A stretch of 12,163 bases of DNA from JAOZMY01 sp964577975 (GCA_964577975.1 CAZOBB010000014.1:1-12163); one strand, 5' to 3'. Positions 1 through 7,271 are shown, counted from the stretch's first letter. Numbers and translations: made by a program. The notes: a model not told the origin generated them from the letters alone.

Positions 1-1
1 C

Positions 2-130
2 CTCTACGAGCTCTACAAGGGATTGAGCACGGAAGAAGAGGAGTCGGATCGGGGCGGCAGGAAGAAAGGCGCGTCCAGACGTCTTCCAAAAAAGCTCAGA
101 AAACAGAGGGATATCCTGAGGAAATTATAG
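2..130 (+). CDS. C-terminal fragment of an unidentified protein (5' end outside window)
   Basis: An open frame enters from the left edge and ends at a TAG at 128-130, giving the last 42 residues of a protein. The tail is strongly charged: an acidic run (four Glu after Ser-Thr) is followed by a Lys/Arg-rich end. I do not recognise the family, and the part that would identify it lies outside the window. The frame was chosen for its codon pattern. Frame 1 is also open (to about 198), so the assignment is tentative. The gene runs towards plsY, with which it is convergent. Confidence 0.45.
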   Translation, partial: LYELYKGLSTEEEESDRGGRKKGASRRLPKKLRKQRDILRKL

Positions 131-226
131 TCTTGTTTGCCGCGTTTATCGGGTTAGGTTTAAATTCACTTTGTTCGGTTTTTGGTGTTGGGCGATAGGT
201 CTGCGCGTTCCGCGCGCAAATAGTTT

Positions 227-261
227 CCTCTTACCTCTTACCTTTTGCCCTTTACCCCTTT
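227..261. repeat. Degenerate 7-nt pyrimidine repeat (CCTCTTA-like) overlapping the plsY stop
   Basis: Five consecutive heptads can be read: CCTCTTA, CCTCTTA, CCTTTTG, CCCTTTA and CCCCTTT. The first two are identical and the rest drift. The block runs into the 3' end of plsY, whose TAA stop (complement of 252-254) lies inside the fourth unit, so the last residues of PlsY are encoded by repeat DNA. No function is evident. Such tracts can arise by slippage. Confidence 0.5.
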
Positions 262-863
262 CCCAGTTTCGATTCCGTCCCGTTGAGGATTCGTTTGATG
301 TTCGCCTTGTGCCGATAGATGATGAGAATCGCCATGAGGAGGGACAGGATGACATACGCGCGGGGATAGTGCCATACCCAGCCCCACAGGGGGAGGGAAG
401 CGGCTGCCGTGATGGAGCCTGCCGATACCATGCGGGTCAGGAAGGCGGCAACCAGGAAACAGACCAAGGCCAGCAGTAGCGCCTTGGGCATGAGGATGAG
501 CATGACCCCGATCGCGGTGGCAACGCCTTTGCCCCCTTTGAACCCCAGGTAGAGGGGAAAGAGATGACCCAGGAAGGCAAGAAAGCCGATTAGGCAGACC
601 GCGTAGGGGTTTTCGAGAAAACGCACCGCGATGAGCGTGGGAATCAGCCCTTTCAGGATGTCCAGGATCAGCGTGAGGACACCCAGGGCCTTTCCCCCGC
701 TCCGCATCACGTTGGTGGCGCCGATGTTGCCGCTGCCCACCTTGCGGGGGTCCGGCGCGCCCGTCAGCCGGGCGAGCACGAGGCCGCACGGAACGGAACC
801 CAGCAGATATCCGAAGACGGCCAATCCGGTAATAGTGATGGGTTGGATGATTTTTCCCTCCAT
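252..863 (-). CDS. plsY: Glycerol-3-phosphate acyltransferase PlsY
   Basis: This is an integral membrane enzyme of phospholipid synthesis. It transfers an acyl group from acyl-phosphate to the sn-1 position of glycerol-3-phosphate, giving lysophosphatidic acid. The 203-residue product is of normal family length and very hydrophobic, with several membrane segments. The three family motifs are visible: GSVPCG (22-27) followed by R40 and the GSGNIGATN stretch (43-51); GHLFPLYLGFKGGKG (99-113); and the C-terminal RHKANIKRILNGTE (184-197). I chose the ATG at 863, which gives the short N-terminus expected before the first membrane helix. The frame stays open to a TTG at 899, but neither site has a strong ribosome binding site. 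plsY is divergent from the TetR gene of cassette A and looks like an ordinary housekeeping neighbour unrelated to the cassettes. Confidence 0.95.
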   Translation of the reverse strand: MEGKIIQPITITGLAVFGYLLGSVPCGLVLARLTGAPDPRKVGSGNIGATNVMRSGGKALGVLTLILDILKGLIPTLIAVRFLENPYAVCLIGFLAFLGHLFPLYLGFKGGKGVATAIGVMLILMPKALLLALVCFLVAAFLTRMVSAGSITAAASLPLWGWVWHYPRAYVILSLLMAILIIYRHKANIKRILNGTESKLGKG

Positions 864-984
864 ACCAGATTTCTGATTCCACTCTTCAGTTACCACCAAA
901 CGCGTGTCGTTTCAAGGGAGGGCCGTTTCCTTGGATGGTCTTAGAGCCTTGATACACGGTGATGAGGAGGTGTTGTGGCTACCC

Positions 985-1013
985 TTGACAAGGAGATGAA
1001 AAATGTGTATTAC
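985..1013 (+). promoter_or_regulatory. Predicted sigma70-type promoter of cassette A
   Basis: A perfect TTGACA -35 box (985-990) is followed by a 17-bp spacer and TATTAC (1008-1013) as the -10 box. The same two boxes with the same spacing occur upstream of the paralogous TetR gene (8197-8225), although most surrounding bases differ. That conservation is the main support. The -10 box overlaps the operator palindrome, consistent with repression by blocking RNA polymerase. Confidence 0.7.
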
Positions 1014-1023
1014 CAATGGTAAT
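1009..1023. promoter_or_regulatory. Palindromic operator O1 of cassette A
   Basis: ATTACCAATGGTAAT is a perfect inverted repeat (7-bp arms, one central base) overlapping the -10 box. A TetR-family dimer would fit it. The equivalent site in cassette B (8221-8235) differs only at the central base, which supports selection on the arms. Confidence 0.75.
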
Positions 1024-1030
1024 TATAAAA

Positions 1031-1039
1031 ACCAATGGT
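1031..1039. promoter_or_regulatory. Second operator O2 of cassette A
   Basis: ACCAATGGT repeats the 9-bp core of O1 exactly 19 bp downstream, centre to centre (1016 and 1035). The outer bases of the O1 palindrome are not conserved here, so it is probably the weaker site. Cassette B has the same arrangement at the same 19-bp distance. Confidence 0.65.
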
Positions 1040-1067
1040 ATTTTCACGGGGATGAAAGGATTCAGGG

Positions 1068-1700
1068 ATGGGACAACTCATAGCGCTGACCGAGAGCGAA
1101 ACGTTCGACAGCTTTAAGGGGAAACAGTTTGACGCCAAGCGGGAGATAATCCTCAGGGCCGCCGAAAGGGTATTCTCGAAGATCCCTTTCAAGAAGGTGA
1201 GCATGCGGGAAATTGCCCGGGAGGCGGGGATATCTCACGCGACGATCTACCGGTATTTCCCGGATCAGCAATCCCTGTTTGTGGAGGCCTTCCTCCGGGG
1301 AGTGGAGGAGATTGAGGGAGAGATTCAGGCCATCATGGACGAAGGGAGGGATCATCTCGCTCAAGACGTGGCGGAGGCCTTCGTGACGTTTCTTTTCGAC
1401 CACGACCACTATTTCAAAATGATGTCGAATTTCATGCTGGAGGGCGAGGTGGCCCCAAAGCTTCTGGAAAAGATCAACGCGATAGCGCGCTCCCTGATGG
1501 ACAAGTTCGAGGCGGTTCTGCTGGAGGAGGGGGTAGAAAATTATTCCCGGGTTATGGTCCACAGCTTCTTTTCCGCCTTGAACGGGATTCTCATCACCTT
1601 CCACGATTACCCGGGACGGAAGAGGGAGGAGATACGGCAGCATGTGAAGCGGCTTGCTAGGATAACGGCAGGAGTGTTTGTCGGGAAAGGGGAAAATTAG
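1068..1700 (+). CDS. TetR/AcrR-family transcriptional regulator, cassette A
   Basis: This 210-residue protein has the normal TetR length. The N-terminal DNA-binding domain spans about residues 22-70: a first helix around FDAKREIILRAAERVF, then the helix-turn-helix with REAGISHATIYRYFPDQQ (51-68). The C-terminal half would be the ligand-binding and dimerisation domain and has no recognisable ligand signature. The start is the ATG at 1068, preceded by AAAGGA (1055-1060); it aligns residue for residue with the ATG chosen for the paralogue at 8280. The gene is first in the cassette, 26 bp before the ligase, and two palindromic sites lie in its promoter, so it is probably an autorepressor of the whole set. 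By analogy with TetR-type regulators of acyl degradation such as FadR of Bacillus, the effector may be an acyl-CoA; that is inference. Confidence 0.93.
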   Translation: MGQLIALTESETFDSFKGKQFDAKREIILRAAERVFSKIPFKKVSMREIAREAGISHATIYRYFPDQQSLFVEAFLRGVEEIEGEIQAIMDEGRDHLAQDVAEAFVTFLFDHDHYFKMMSNFMLEGEVAPKLLEKINAIARSLMDKFEAVLLEEGVENYSRVMVHSFFSALNGILITFHDYPGRKREEIRQHVKRLARITAGVFVGKGEN

Positions 1701-1726
1701 GCATAACTTTTTTAAGGAGGGGGAAA

Positions 1727-3298
1727 ATGGATAAATACGTCGTTCATCAGCTTCTAAGTCGCACATTGATCACGCATCCGCGCCAGGAGATTGTTTCGGT
1801 TGGGCATCGCTATACCATCGAGGAATTTCACAGAAGGGTTTTACGCCTCGCGAACAGCCTGAAAGGCTTGGGGCTCAAAAAAGGCATGGTCGCCGGGGTT
1901 CTCGATGTCAACACCCACCGCTTCCTGGAGTTGCACTATGCCTTATCCATGCTGGGCGTGGTTGTCCATACCATCAACTTCAGGCTCGCGCCCGAGCAGC
2001 TGGTCTATTCCATGATACACGCTGAAGACGACTGGGTCTTTGTGTCGGAACCGTTCATGAAACTGGCGGAACAGGTTACGGATAAATTCAAAAACTGGGT
2101 CGTGATGTCGGACGACACGAAGATCTCCGTCCCGGAAGCCATGAACGCGATTTATTACGAGGCGTTGATAGAGGCCGGAAAGGAGGAGATTCCATCGGAG
2201 GCGGCGGAGATTGATGAAACGGATGTGTTCTCGATATTTTACACCACCGGAACGACGGGCAAACCGAAGGGAATCCGGTATCGTCACAAGGAGCTGACGA
2301 TCGGGACCCTCCAGCTTTTCCACCATCTCGCCCTGCACGAGGGCGGCGCGCGGGTCAGCAGCTCCGATGTCTACATGCCCCTGATCCCGTTTTTTCACAT
2401 TCACGCCTGGGGGATGGCCTTTTTCCCCATTTACCTTGGGGCGAAACTGGTGCTGGCCGGTGCCTCAACGCCGGATCAGCAGGCGGAACTCATCAAGAGC
2501 GAGGGAGTGACCTGGCTCAACATGGTTCCCACCCAGCTTCACATGCTGCTCGATACCGGCAAGTTCGGTAACGTGAAGGTCCTGACGGGCGGAAGCCCGT
2601 TTATCTCCGGGCTGGCGAGGAGAGCCGCGGAAGCGGGAGTGAAGTACAGTCTCATCTACGGGGGATCGGATCAGCTGGGAACGGCCATCTCCGTGGTTCC
2701 GGAAGGGGTTCCCCAGGATACCAAGGAGGCGTTGGAATGGCTCCGCGTCGGCATGAGGCCGTTTCCTATGGTGGAGGTCTCCCTCCGGGATGAGAAGGGC
2801 AAAGAGGTTCCCCATGACGGAAAGAGCCTGGGAGAGGTCTGGGTCCGGAGTCCCTGGCTGCCGGAGGGGTATTACAAAGAGCCGGAAAAGACGAAGGCCT
2901 CCTATATCGATGGATGGTTCAGAACGGGAGACCTGGGAACGTTTTATCCGAACGGGCTTCTCTACGTGGCGGACAGGGAGGGAGACGCGGTGAAGAGCGG
3001 CGGCGAGTGGATTCCCACGGGGACCCTGGAGGCGATCTTGTCCGAGCATCCGTCGGTGGCCATCGTGGCGGTGGTTCCCATGAAGGATGACCGGTGGGGA
3101 CAGCGGCCGCTTGCCGTCATCAAAGCGGCGAAAGAGGTTTCCGAGGAGGATTTGAAGAGTTTTCTGTCGGCGAAGGTGGAAGAAGGGAAGATCGCCAAGT
3201 TCTGGATCCCGGACAAGTTCGTTTTCGTGGACGATATTCCCTTGACCAGTGCCGGGAAACTCAACAAGAAGGTCTTGAGAGAGCAGTATTCCAAATAG
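1727..3298 (+). CDS. AMP-forming acyl-CoA ligase (ANL superfamily), cassette A
   Basis: This enzyme would activate a carboxylic acid with ATP to an acyl-adenylate and then form the CoA thioester in the cytoplasm. The 523-residue length is normal for short- to long-chain acyl-CoA synthetases. ANL motifs in order: phosphate loop TTGTTGKPKG (173-182); the A5 region YGGSD (311-315), where most relatives have YG-x-TE; TGD (400-402); the hinge/A8 region DREGDAVKSGGEW (416-428); and the A10 motif PLTSAGK with the expected catalytic lysine K511. A strong AAGGAGG (1714-1720) lies six bases before the ATG. The dehydrogenase starts 12 bp after the stop, so the genes are surely co-transcribed. The acid used cannot be read from the sequence; an aliphatic or alicyclic acid is suggested by the dehydrogenase partner. 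About 77% identical to the cassette B ligase, with no gaps over 523 residues. Confidence 0.92.
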   Translation: MDKYVVHQLLSRTLITHPRQEIVSVGHRYTIEEFHRRVLRLANSLKGLGLKKGMVAGVLDVNTHRFLELHYALSMLGVVVHTINFRLAPEQLVYSMIHAEDDWVFVSEPFMKLAEQVTDKFKNWVVMSDDTKISVPEAMNAIYYEALIEAGKEEIPSEAAEIDETDVFSIFYTTGTTGKPKGIRYRHKELTIGTLQLFHHLALHEGGARVSSSDVYMPLIPFFHIHAWGMAFFPIYLGAKLVLAGASTPDQQAELIKSEGVTWLNMVPTQLHMLLDTGKFGNVKVLTGGSPFISGLARRAAEAGVKYSLIYGGSDQLGTAISVVPEGVPQDTKEALEWLRVGMRPFPMVEVSLRDEKGKEVPHDGKSLGEVWVRSPWLPEGYYKEPEKTKASYIDGWFRTGDLGTFYPNGLLYVADREGDAVKSGGEWIPTGTLEAILSEHPSVAIVAVVPMKDDRWGQRPLAVIKAAKEVSEEDLKSFLSAKVEEGKIAKFWIPDKFVFVDDIPLTSAGKLNKKVLREQYSK

Positions 3299-3310
3299 GG
3301 GGAGACAGCC

Positions 3311-4564
3311 ATGGCAACAGATGCGTTGATGTCGGAAGAGGATAAGGCCCTTCGGGAAGAGGTCCGGGATTTTGTCTCGTGGGTCCCAAGACAGCTTCTT
3401 CTCGAAATGGATGAAGATAAAGTCAAATACCCGAAGGAGTTCTTGGAGGAGGCGGGGCGGAGAAACCTCCTGGGGCTTCGGTTCGACCCCAAATGGGGGG
3501 GACGGGGGCTTCCCTGGACGTCGGAACTCATCGCCCTTGAAGAGGTGGGTGTCCTGGGGACTTCCCTGGGGTGTCTTTACGCCCTGGTATCGATCGTGGG
3601 GGAGGCCATCCACGAATTCGGAACAGACGAACAGAAGGCAAAATACCTGAAACCGATGATTGAGGGGAAAATCGGGGCCGCTGAGGGGCTTACTGAACCG
3701 CGAGGGGGCTCCGATTTCTTTGGCGCCACGACGGTGGCCCGGCGCGAGGGGGACACCTTTTATTTGAACGGTCAAAAACGGTTCATCGTGGGCGCCGATG
3801 GCGCGGATGTCCTTTTGATCTATGCGAAGGTAGAGGGCATCGAAGATCCCAAAAAGGCCATGACGGCCTTTCTCGTGGAGCGGGGGCCCGGCGTCAGCGT
3901 GGAGCACCTCTACGGCCTGATGGGAACCCGCGGGGGAGGAACCGGAAGGCTGGTTTTCAAGGACGCCCCCGTTCCCGTCGAGAATGTCCTGGGAGGCGAA
4001 GCGGGGATAGGAAACGGCACCAGGGTTTTTCACCAGATGATGATTCCCGAGCGGATGACCTCTGCCGGCGCGGCCGTGGGGATGGGGCGTGCCGCCTTCG
4101 AGATCGCGGCCCGTTACGCGGACAAGAGAACCGCTTTCGGGCAGAGGATTCGGAACTATGAGGGTGTGAGTTTCAAGGTCAGTGAGAGCCTGACGCTTCT
4201 GGACGCCGCCCGGACCCTGAATTACGCGGCGGGTCACGCGGTGGATACCCATAGAACTTCCGGCGGGAAGGTGAGGCGCCTGGTCTCGGAGGCGAAAAAG
4301 TTTTCGACCGACGCCGCCTGGACGGTTGTCAACCACGCCATGCAAATCCTGGGCGGGATCGGGTATACCAATATCTATCCCGTGGAGAGGCTCCTCCGAG
4401 ACACGCGGCTGATTACCATCTGGACCGGGACCAACGAGATCATGGACCTGGTCATCCAGCATGAGTTTTATCGGGAATTCCTGAAAGAGCCCCAGGTGGG
4501 AAGGAACGTGGAAGAGGACGCCGCCGGAGCCGAATACGTGGAAGAGAAGGTCTATGACGGGTAG
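3311..4564 (+). CDS. Acyl-CoA dehydrogenase, FAD-dependent, cassette A
   Basis: This flavoenzyme would oxidise an acyl-CoA to the 2,3-enoyl-CoA, passing electrons to electron-transfer flavoprotein. At 417 residues it is slightly longer than the usual 380-400. The first family signature is GLTEPRGGSDFFGA (126-139); the second region runs from QILGGIGYTNIYPVER (345-360) to LLRDTRL (361-367). The FAD-contacting KRTAFG segment is at 272-277. The residue matching the catalytic Glu of medium-chain enzymes (IYEGT) is Thr372 (IWTGT). Instead Glu247 in IPERMTSAG matches the catalytic Glu of isovaleryl-CoA dehydrogenase, so this looks like an isovaleryl/long-chain-type active site. A conserved acidic tail follows residue 390. 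A GGGGGAG-type ribosome binding site precedes the ATG. It is the last gene of the cassette and ends 11 bp before the convergent Fe-S gene. No ETF genes lie in the window. Confidence 0.94.
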   Translation: MATDALMSEEDKALREEVRDFVSWVPRQLLLEMDEDKVKYPKEFLEEAGRRNLLGLRFDPKWGGRGLPWTSELIALEEVGVLGTSLGCLYALVSIVGEAIHEFGTDEQKAKYLKPMIEGKIGAAEGLTEPRGGSDFFGATTVARREGDTFYLNGQKRFIVGADGADVLLIYAKVEGIEDPKKAMTAFLVERGPGVSVEHLYGLMGTRGGGTGRLVFKDAPVPVENVLGGEAGIGNGTRVFHQMMIPERMTSAGAAVGMGRAAFEIAARYADKRTAFGQRIRNYEGVSFKVSESLTLLDAARTLNYAAGHAVDTHRTSGGKVRRLVSEAKKFSTDAAWTVVNHAMQILGGIGYTNIYPVERLLRDTRLITIWTGTNEIMDLVIQHEFYREFLKEPQVGRNVEEDAAGAEYVEEKVYDG

Positions 4565-4584
4565 GTGGGTGACCCTTACCCGTC
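4556..4584. terminator. Stem-loop at the convergent gene ends (possible two-way terminator)
   Basis: GACGGGTA (4556-4563) pairs perfectly with TACCCGTC (4577-4584), and the loop itself can fold further (GGG-TGA-CCC, 4568-4576). Both stop codons, of the dehydrogenase (+) and the Fe-S subunit (-), fall inside the hairpin. No T-tract follows on either strand, so it is not a classical intrinsic terminator. It may instead slow polymerase or protect 3' ends. Confidence 0.4.
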
Positions 4585-5055
4585 GGAGGCTGTCGCTCTT
4601 CTGATTTCCTCTTCCGTTCCGAAATAGATACAGTGGGCCGGGCAGATATTGTCCGCGCAGGCGGGGACCAACCCCTTGTCGATGCGGTGGACACAGAGGT
4701 TGCATTTCATCGCCACGCCGGATGCCTCGTCGAAGGCGATGGCATCATAGGGACAGGCGTCCATGCAGGCCCGGCAGCCGGTGCATTCTTCGGAATCGAG
4801 AATAACCACGCCGTCCGCGCGCCGCGTAATGGCCTCGACGGGGCAGACGTCCGCGCAGGGGGCGTCCGCGCACTGCCGGCAAAGGGACACCGTGAAGGTG
4901 TAGCGGTCTTTCTCATCCAGGTCCCGAGGTTCGATTTCTCCCACCCGGATGATCTTGACCCCGACCGGGATGTCGTTTTCCTGTTTACAAGCCACCTCGC
5001 AGGCCTGACAGCCCCAGCAGGCCGCGTCATCGATCCAGAGTCGGTATGTTTCCAT
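4576..5055 (-). CDS. Polyferredoxin-like [4Fe-4S] electron-transfer subunit of a molybdoenzyme
   Basis: This 159-residue protein resembles the electron-transfer subunits (DmsB/PhsB/NrfC type) that accompany DMSO-reductase-family enzymes. It has 17 cysteines. Four groups are visible: C13, C16, C19, C23; C59, C62, C67, C71; C91, C94, C97, C101; and C118, C121, C133, C138, with a further C142. This fits up to four [4Fe-4S] clusters, with crossed ligand pairing as is known for the family. The last group has four residues between C133 and C138, where the usual spacing is three, and the extra C142 follows. There is no signal peptide or membrane segment, so it should be cytoplasmic. It starts two bases after the oxidoreductase stop, with GGGAG upstream, so the two genes are translationally linked and the products probably form a heterodimer. 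Confidence 0.9.
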   Translation of the reverse strand: METYRLWIDDAACWGCQACEVACKQENDIPVGVKIIRVGEIEPRDLDEKDRYTFTVSLCRQCADAPCADVCPVEAITRRADGVVILDSEECTGCRACMDACPYDAIAFDEASGVAMKCNLCVHRIDKGLVPACADNICPAHCIYFGTEEEIRRATASDG

Positions 5056-5057
5056 GA

Positions 5058-7214
5058 TTATTCGTCTCCCTTCTTTTCAGGATAGATTTTACACAGCAAA
5101 ACCCGCACACTCGTGGCTCCCATGGCGGGATCACAGGCCTCGTAGGCGTTGTCCGTGAGGAGATTGATGTTCGAGTCCTTCCATCCGTGTTCCGGCTCTT
5201 TCTTTTCCGGAAACCACCAGGCATGCTGGGCGCCGACGACCTGTGGGTGAATCCTCGGCGTCAGTTTCGCCCGCTGCCGGACCTTTCCCCGCGGGGACTC
5301 GATGACGACCCAGTCCCCGTTTTCAATCCCTTCTTTCTTGGCGGTCTCCGGATGAATTTCCACCGTGGGATCGGGGTGCAGCTCCCGCAACCAGGGGACC
5401 TGTCGATTGGCCGTGTGGAAGAATCCCGGTTGGCGCATGCCCGTGATGAGGATATAGGGAAAGTCCCTGGTCAACTCTGGGGTGGAGATGGGACTTTCGG
5501 GAGGTTCCCGGAATTGGGGCAGGGGGTCGTAGCCCCACTTCTCCAGGAGCGTGGAGGCTAGTTCGAACTTCCGGGTCGGGGTGGAGAACCCCTTGGTCTT
5601 GTATTTCCGGTAGGTTGTCTCACCCTTGAGATAGTCCATCTTCTTGAATTCCTGCCACGTGATCCCCATCGGTTCCAGGATGTAATCCAGCCCCCCTTCG
5701 AAGGTGTCCCACCAATCGTCTCCCTGGCCGACCCGGTGGGCCAGGTCGTTGAGCATTTCGTGATCGGAGCGGCATTCCCCGACTTGGATGGCCTTGCGGC
5801 GGGGGAGGAGATAGCCGTGCCGCTTCCAGAAGTCCCCCACGTAGTCCATCTCCAGCCAGGTGGCGGAGGGCAGGACGATATCGGCCAACTCCGCCGTCGG
5901 CGTCATGAAGAAGTCGGAGACGACCATGAATTCCACCTTTTCCAGGGCGCGGTAGACCTCGCTCGCGTTGGCGCGGGTCAGCAGAGGGTTCGAGCTGATG
6001 AAAAAGAGCATCTTGACGGAGTAGGGCTTTTCCTCGAGGATGGCATCCCACACGCACTTCGGATTGATAATGGCGAAGTTGCCCGCCAAGCGGAAGCGAT
6101 CGCCCCCCAGCCGCTTGGCGGCCTGTTCCTTGGGGAGTCGTTTGTGGGCGCCGAACTCGCTCACGGTCCGGATCTTCGGCGGTTTGAAAAGGACCTGCCC
6201 GCCGGGAATGTCGATGTTTCCGGTAATGCCCATCAGGGCCATCAGCGCCCGGTCGTTGTCGGCGCAGGTGACCTGCTGCTCGATGGCCACGCCCCACTGG
6301 ATGCCCGCCGGCTTGGTGGTGGCGTATAGGCGCGCCGCCGCGGCGATCTTCTCCTTCGGCACCCAGGTGATTTCTTCCACCCGCTCCAGCGGATACTCCG
6401 CCGCCCGTTTTTTGAAGGCCTCCCAGCCGTGCGTGTAGTTTTCCACGAACTCCTTGTCGTAGAGCTTTTCTTCGATGATGACGTGGGCCATGCCCAGGGC
6501 CAGGGCCGTGTCCGTTCCGGGACGGAGCTGAAGCCAGATGTCCGCCCGTGCCGCGGCCCGGGTCAAGCGGGGATCGACGACGATGAGCTTGGCGCCCTTG
6601 TTGAAGGCGACGGAGAAGTTTTCCCCCTTGTATTCGTCGGGATTGCTGATGACGATATTGTTTCCCCACAGGATGATGCACTTGGGGTTGTTGGCGTAGT
6701 CCACCACGGGATTGGTCCCGCAGGTGAGGATACTGGTGGCGATGCGGGGGCCGTAACAGAAATGCCCCGCCGTCAGCACATTGGGCGTGCCCAGCAGATT
6801 GGCGAAACGGTAGATGACACTCTCGTTGTCACGTCCCGTGCCGTATCCCATGACGATCGGTTCCGCCCCGTATTTTTCCTTGTAGTCGAGGATGCGTTCC
6901 GCGATGGTATCCAGGGCCTCGTCCCAGGAAATGCGTTTCCACTGGCCGCTCATCTTCGGCCCGACGCGTTTCACCGGATAGGTCAGGCGGTCCGGGTGGT
7001 AGGCAAGCTGGGCGGCGGCCAGTCCCTTGCTGCAGAGGGTGCCGTGGTTGATGGGACAGTCGGGGTCTCCGGCGATTTTTTTCACCTTTCCGTCCTTCAT
7101 GTAGATGAGCACCCCGCAGCCCCCGTGGCAGAGGCGGCAATGGCTCTTGATGACCTCGTCATAGCCGTAGGCCGCCATTTCCTTCGCTACGTTGGAATGC
7201 CTGAATTGGATCAT
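5058..7214 (-). CDS. Molybdopterin oxidoreductase, DMSO-reductase family, catalytic subunit
   Basis: This 718-residue protein should bind a bis-molybdopterin guanine dinucleotide cofactor with Mo or W plus one [4Fe-4S] cluster. The N-terminal cluster ligands are C26, C29, C33 and C61 (CRLCHGGC, then GTLCSKG). The molybdopterin domain follows to about 480. C153 in AGHFCYGPR sits where Cys or SeCys ligates the metal in related formate dehydrogenases and polysulfide/thiosulfate reductases. The dinucleotide-binding domain is about 585-710, ending with a characteristic region around AWWFPE (665-670) and ACDP (693-696). There is no twin-arginine signal, so the enzyme is cytoplasmic, unlike exported Phs/Psr/Dms enzymes. 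A strong GGGAGG lies six bases before the ATG. The reaction is unknown: formate-, polysulfide-, transhydroxylase- or acetylene-hydratase-like chemistry all occur in this superfamily. Its neighbours suggest a role in organic-acid breakdown, but this is only context. Confidence 0.92.
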   Translation of the reverse strand: MIQFRHSNVAKEMAAYGYDEVIKSHCRLCHGGCGVLIYMKDGKVKKIAGDPDCPINHGTLCSKGLAAAQLAYHPDRLTYPVKRVGPKMSGQWKRISWDEALDTIAERILDYKEKYGAEPIVMGYGTGRDNESVIYRFANLLGTPNVLTAGHFCYGPRIATSILTCGTNPVVDYANNPKCIILWGNNIVISNPDEYKGENFSVAFNKGAKLIVVDPRLTRAAARADIWLQLRPGTDTALALGMAHVIIEEKLYDKEFVENYTHGWEAFKKRAAEYPLERVEEITWVPKEKIAAAARLYATTKPAGIQWGVAIEQQVTCADNDRALMALMGITGNIDIPGGQVLFKPPKIRTVSEFGAHKRLPKEQAAKRLGGDRFRLAGNFAIINPKCVWDAILEEKPYSVKMLFFISSNPLLTRANASEVYRALEKVEFMVVSDFFMTPTAELADIVLPSATWLEMDYVGDFWKRHGYLLPRRKAIQVGECRSDHEMLNDLAHRVGQGDDWWDTFEGGLDYILEPMGITWQEFKKMDYLKGETTYRKYKTKGFSTPTRKFELASTLLEKWGYDPLPQFREPPESPISTPELTRDFPYILITGMRQPGFFHTANRQVPWLRELHPDPTVEIHPETAKKEGIENGDWVVIESPRGKVRQRAKLTPRIHPQVVGAQHAWWFPEKKEPEHGWKDSNINLLTDNAYEACDPAMGATSVRVLLCKIYPEKKGDE

Positions 7215-7271
7215 GTTATCCTCCCTTTATATCTGTTTGAGAGACATATTTCCAAGCTCGGTCTTGGGCCT

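Larger units (their letters stand above)
985..4564 (+). repeat. Cassette A: first copy of the promoter-tetR-ligase-dehydrogenase duplication
   Basis: This unit is repeated in direct orientation as cassette B (8197-11779). Equivalent starts are offset by 7212 (TetR), 7217 (ligase) and 7218 bp (dehydrogenase), so the copies are collinear with only tiny indels between genes. Recognisable similarity begins at the -35 box and ends at the dehydrogenase stop. Sequence outside these limits is unrelated. Protein identity by hand count is about 71%, 77% and 91% in gene order. Confidence 0.9.

Noticed and set aside
202..218. GC-rich hairpin TGCGCG-TTCCG-CGCGCA as a terminator for the upstream gene or plsY
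   Set aside because: Only a 6-bp stem and no T-tract on either strand; likely chance in alternating GC sequence.
864..899. TTG/GTG starts extending PlsY by up to 12 residues
   Set aside because: The added residues are polar and absent from typical PlsY N-termini, and no Shine-Dalgarno sequence supports them; not fully excluded.
2465..4705. 746-codon open frame on the minus strand across cassette A
   Set aside because: It is antisense to the ligase and dehydrogenase, both clear family members. Its product is Pro/Arg/His/Gly-rich with no recognisable domain. A similar antisense frame occurs in cassette B (10232-11554), as expected from shared codon bias.
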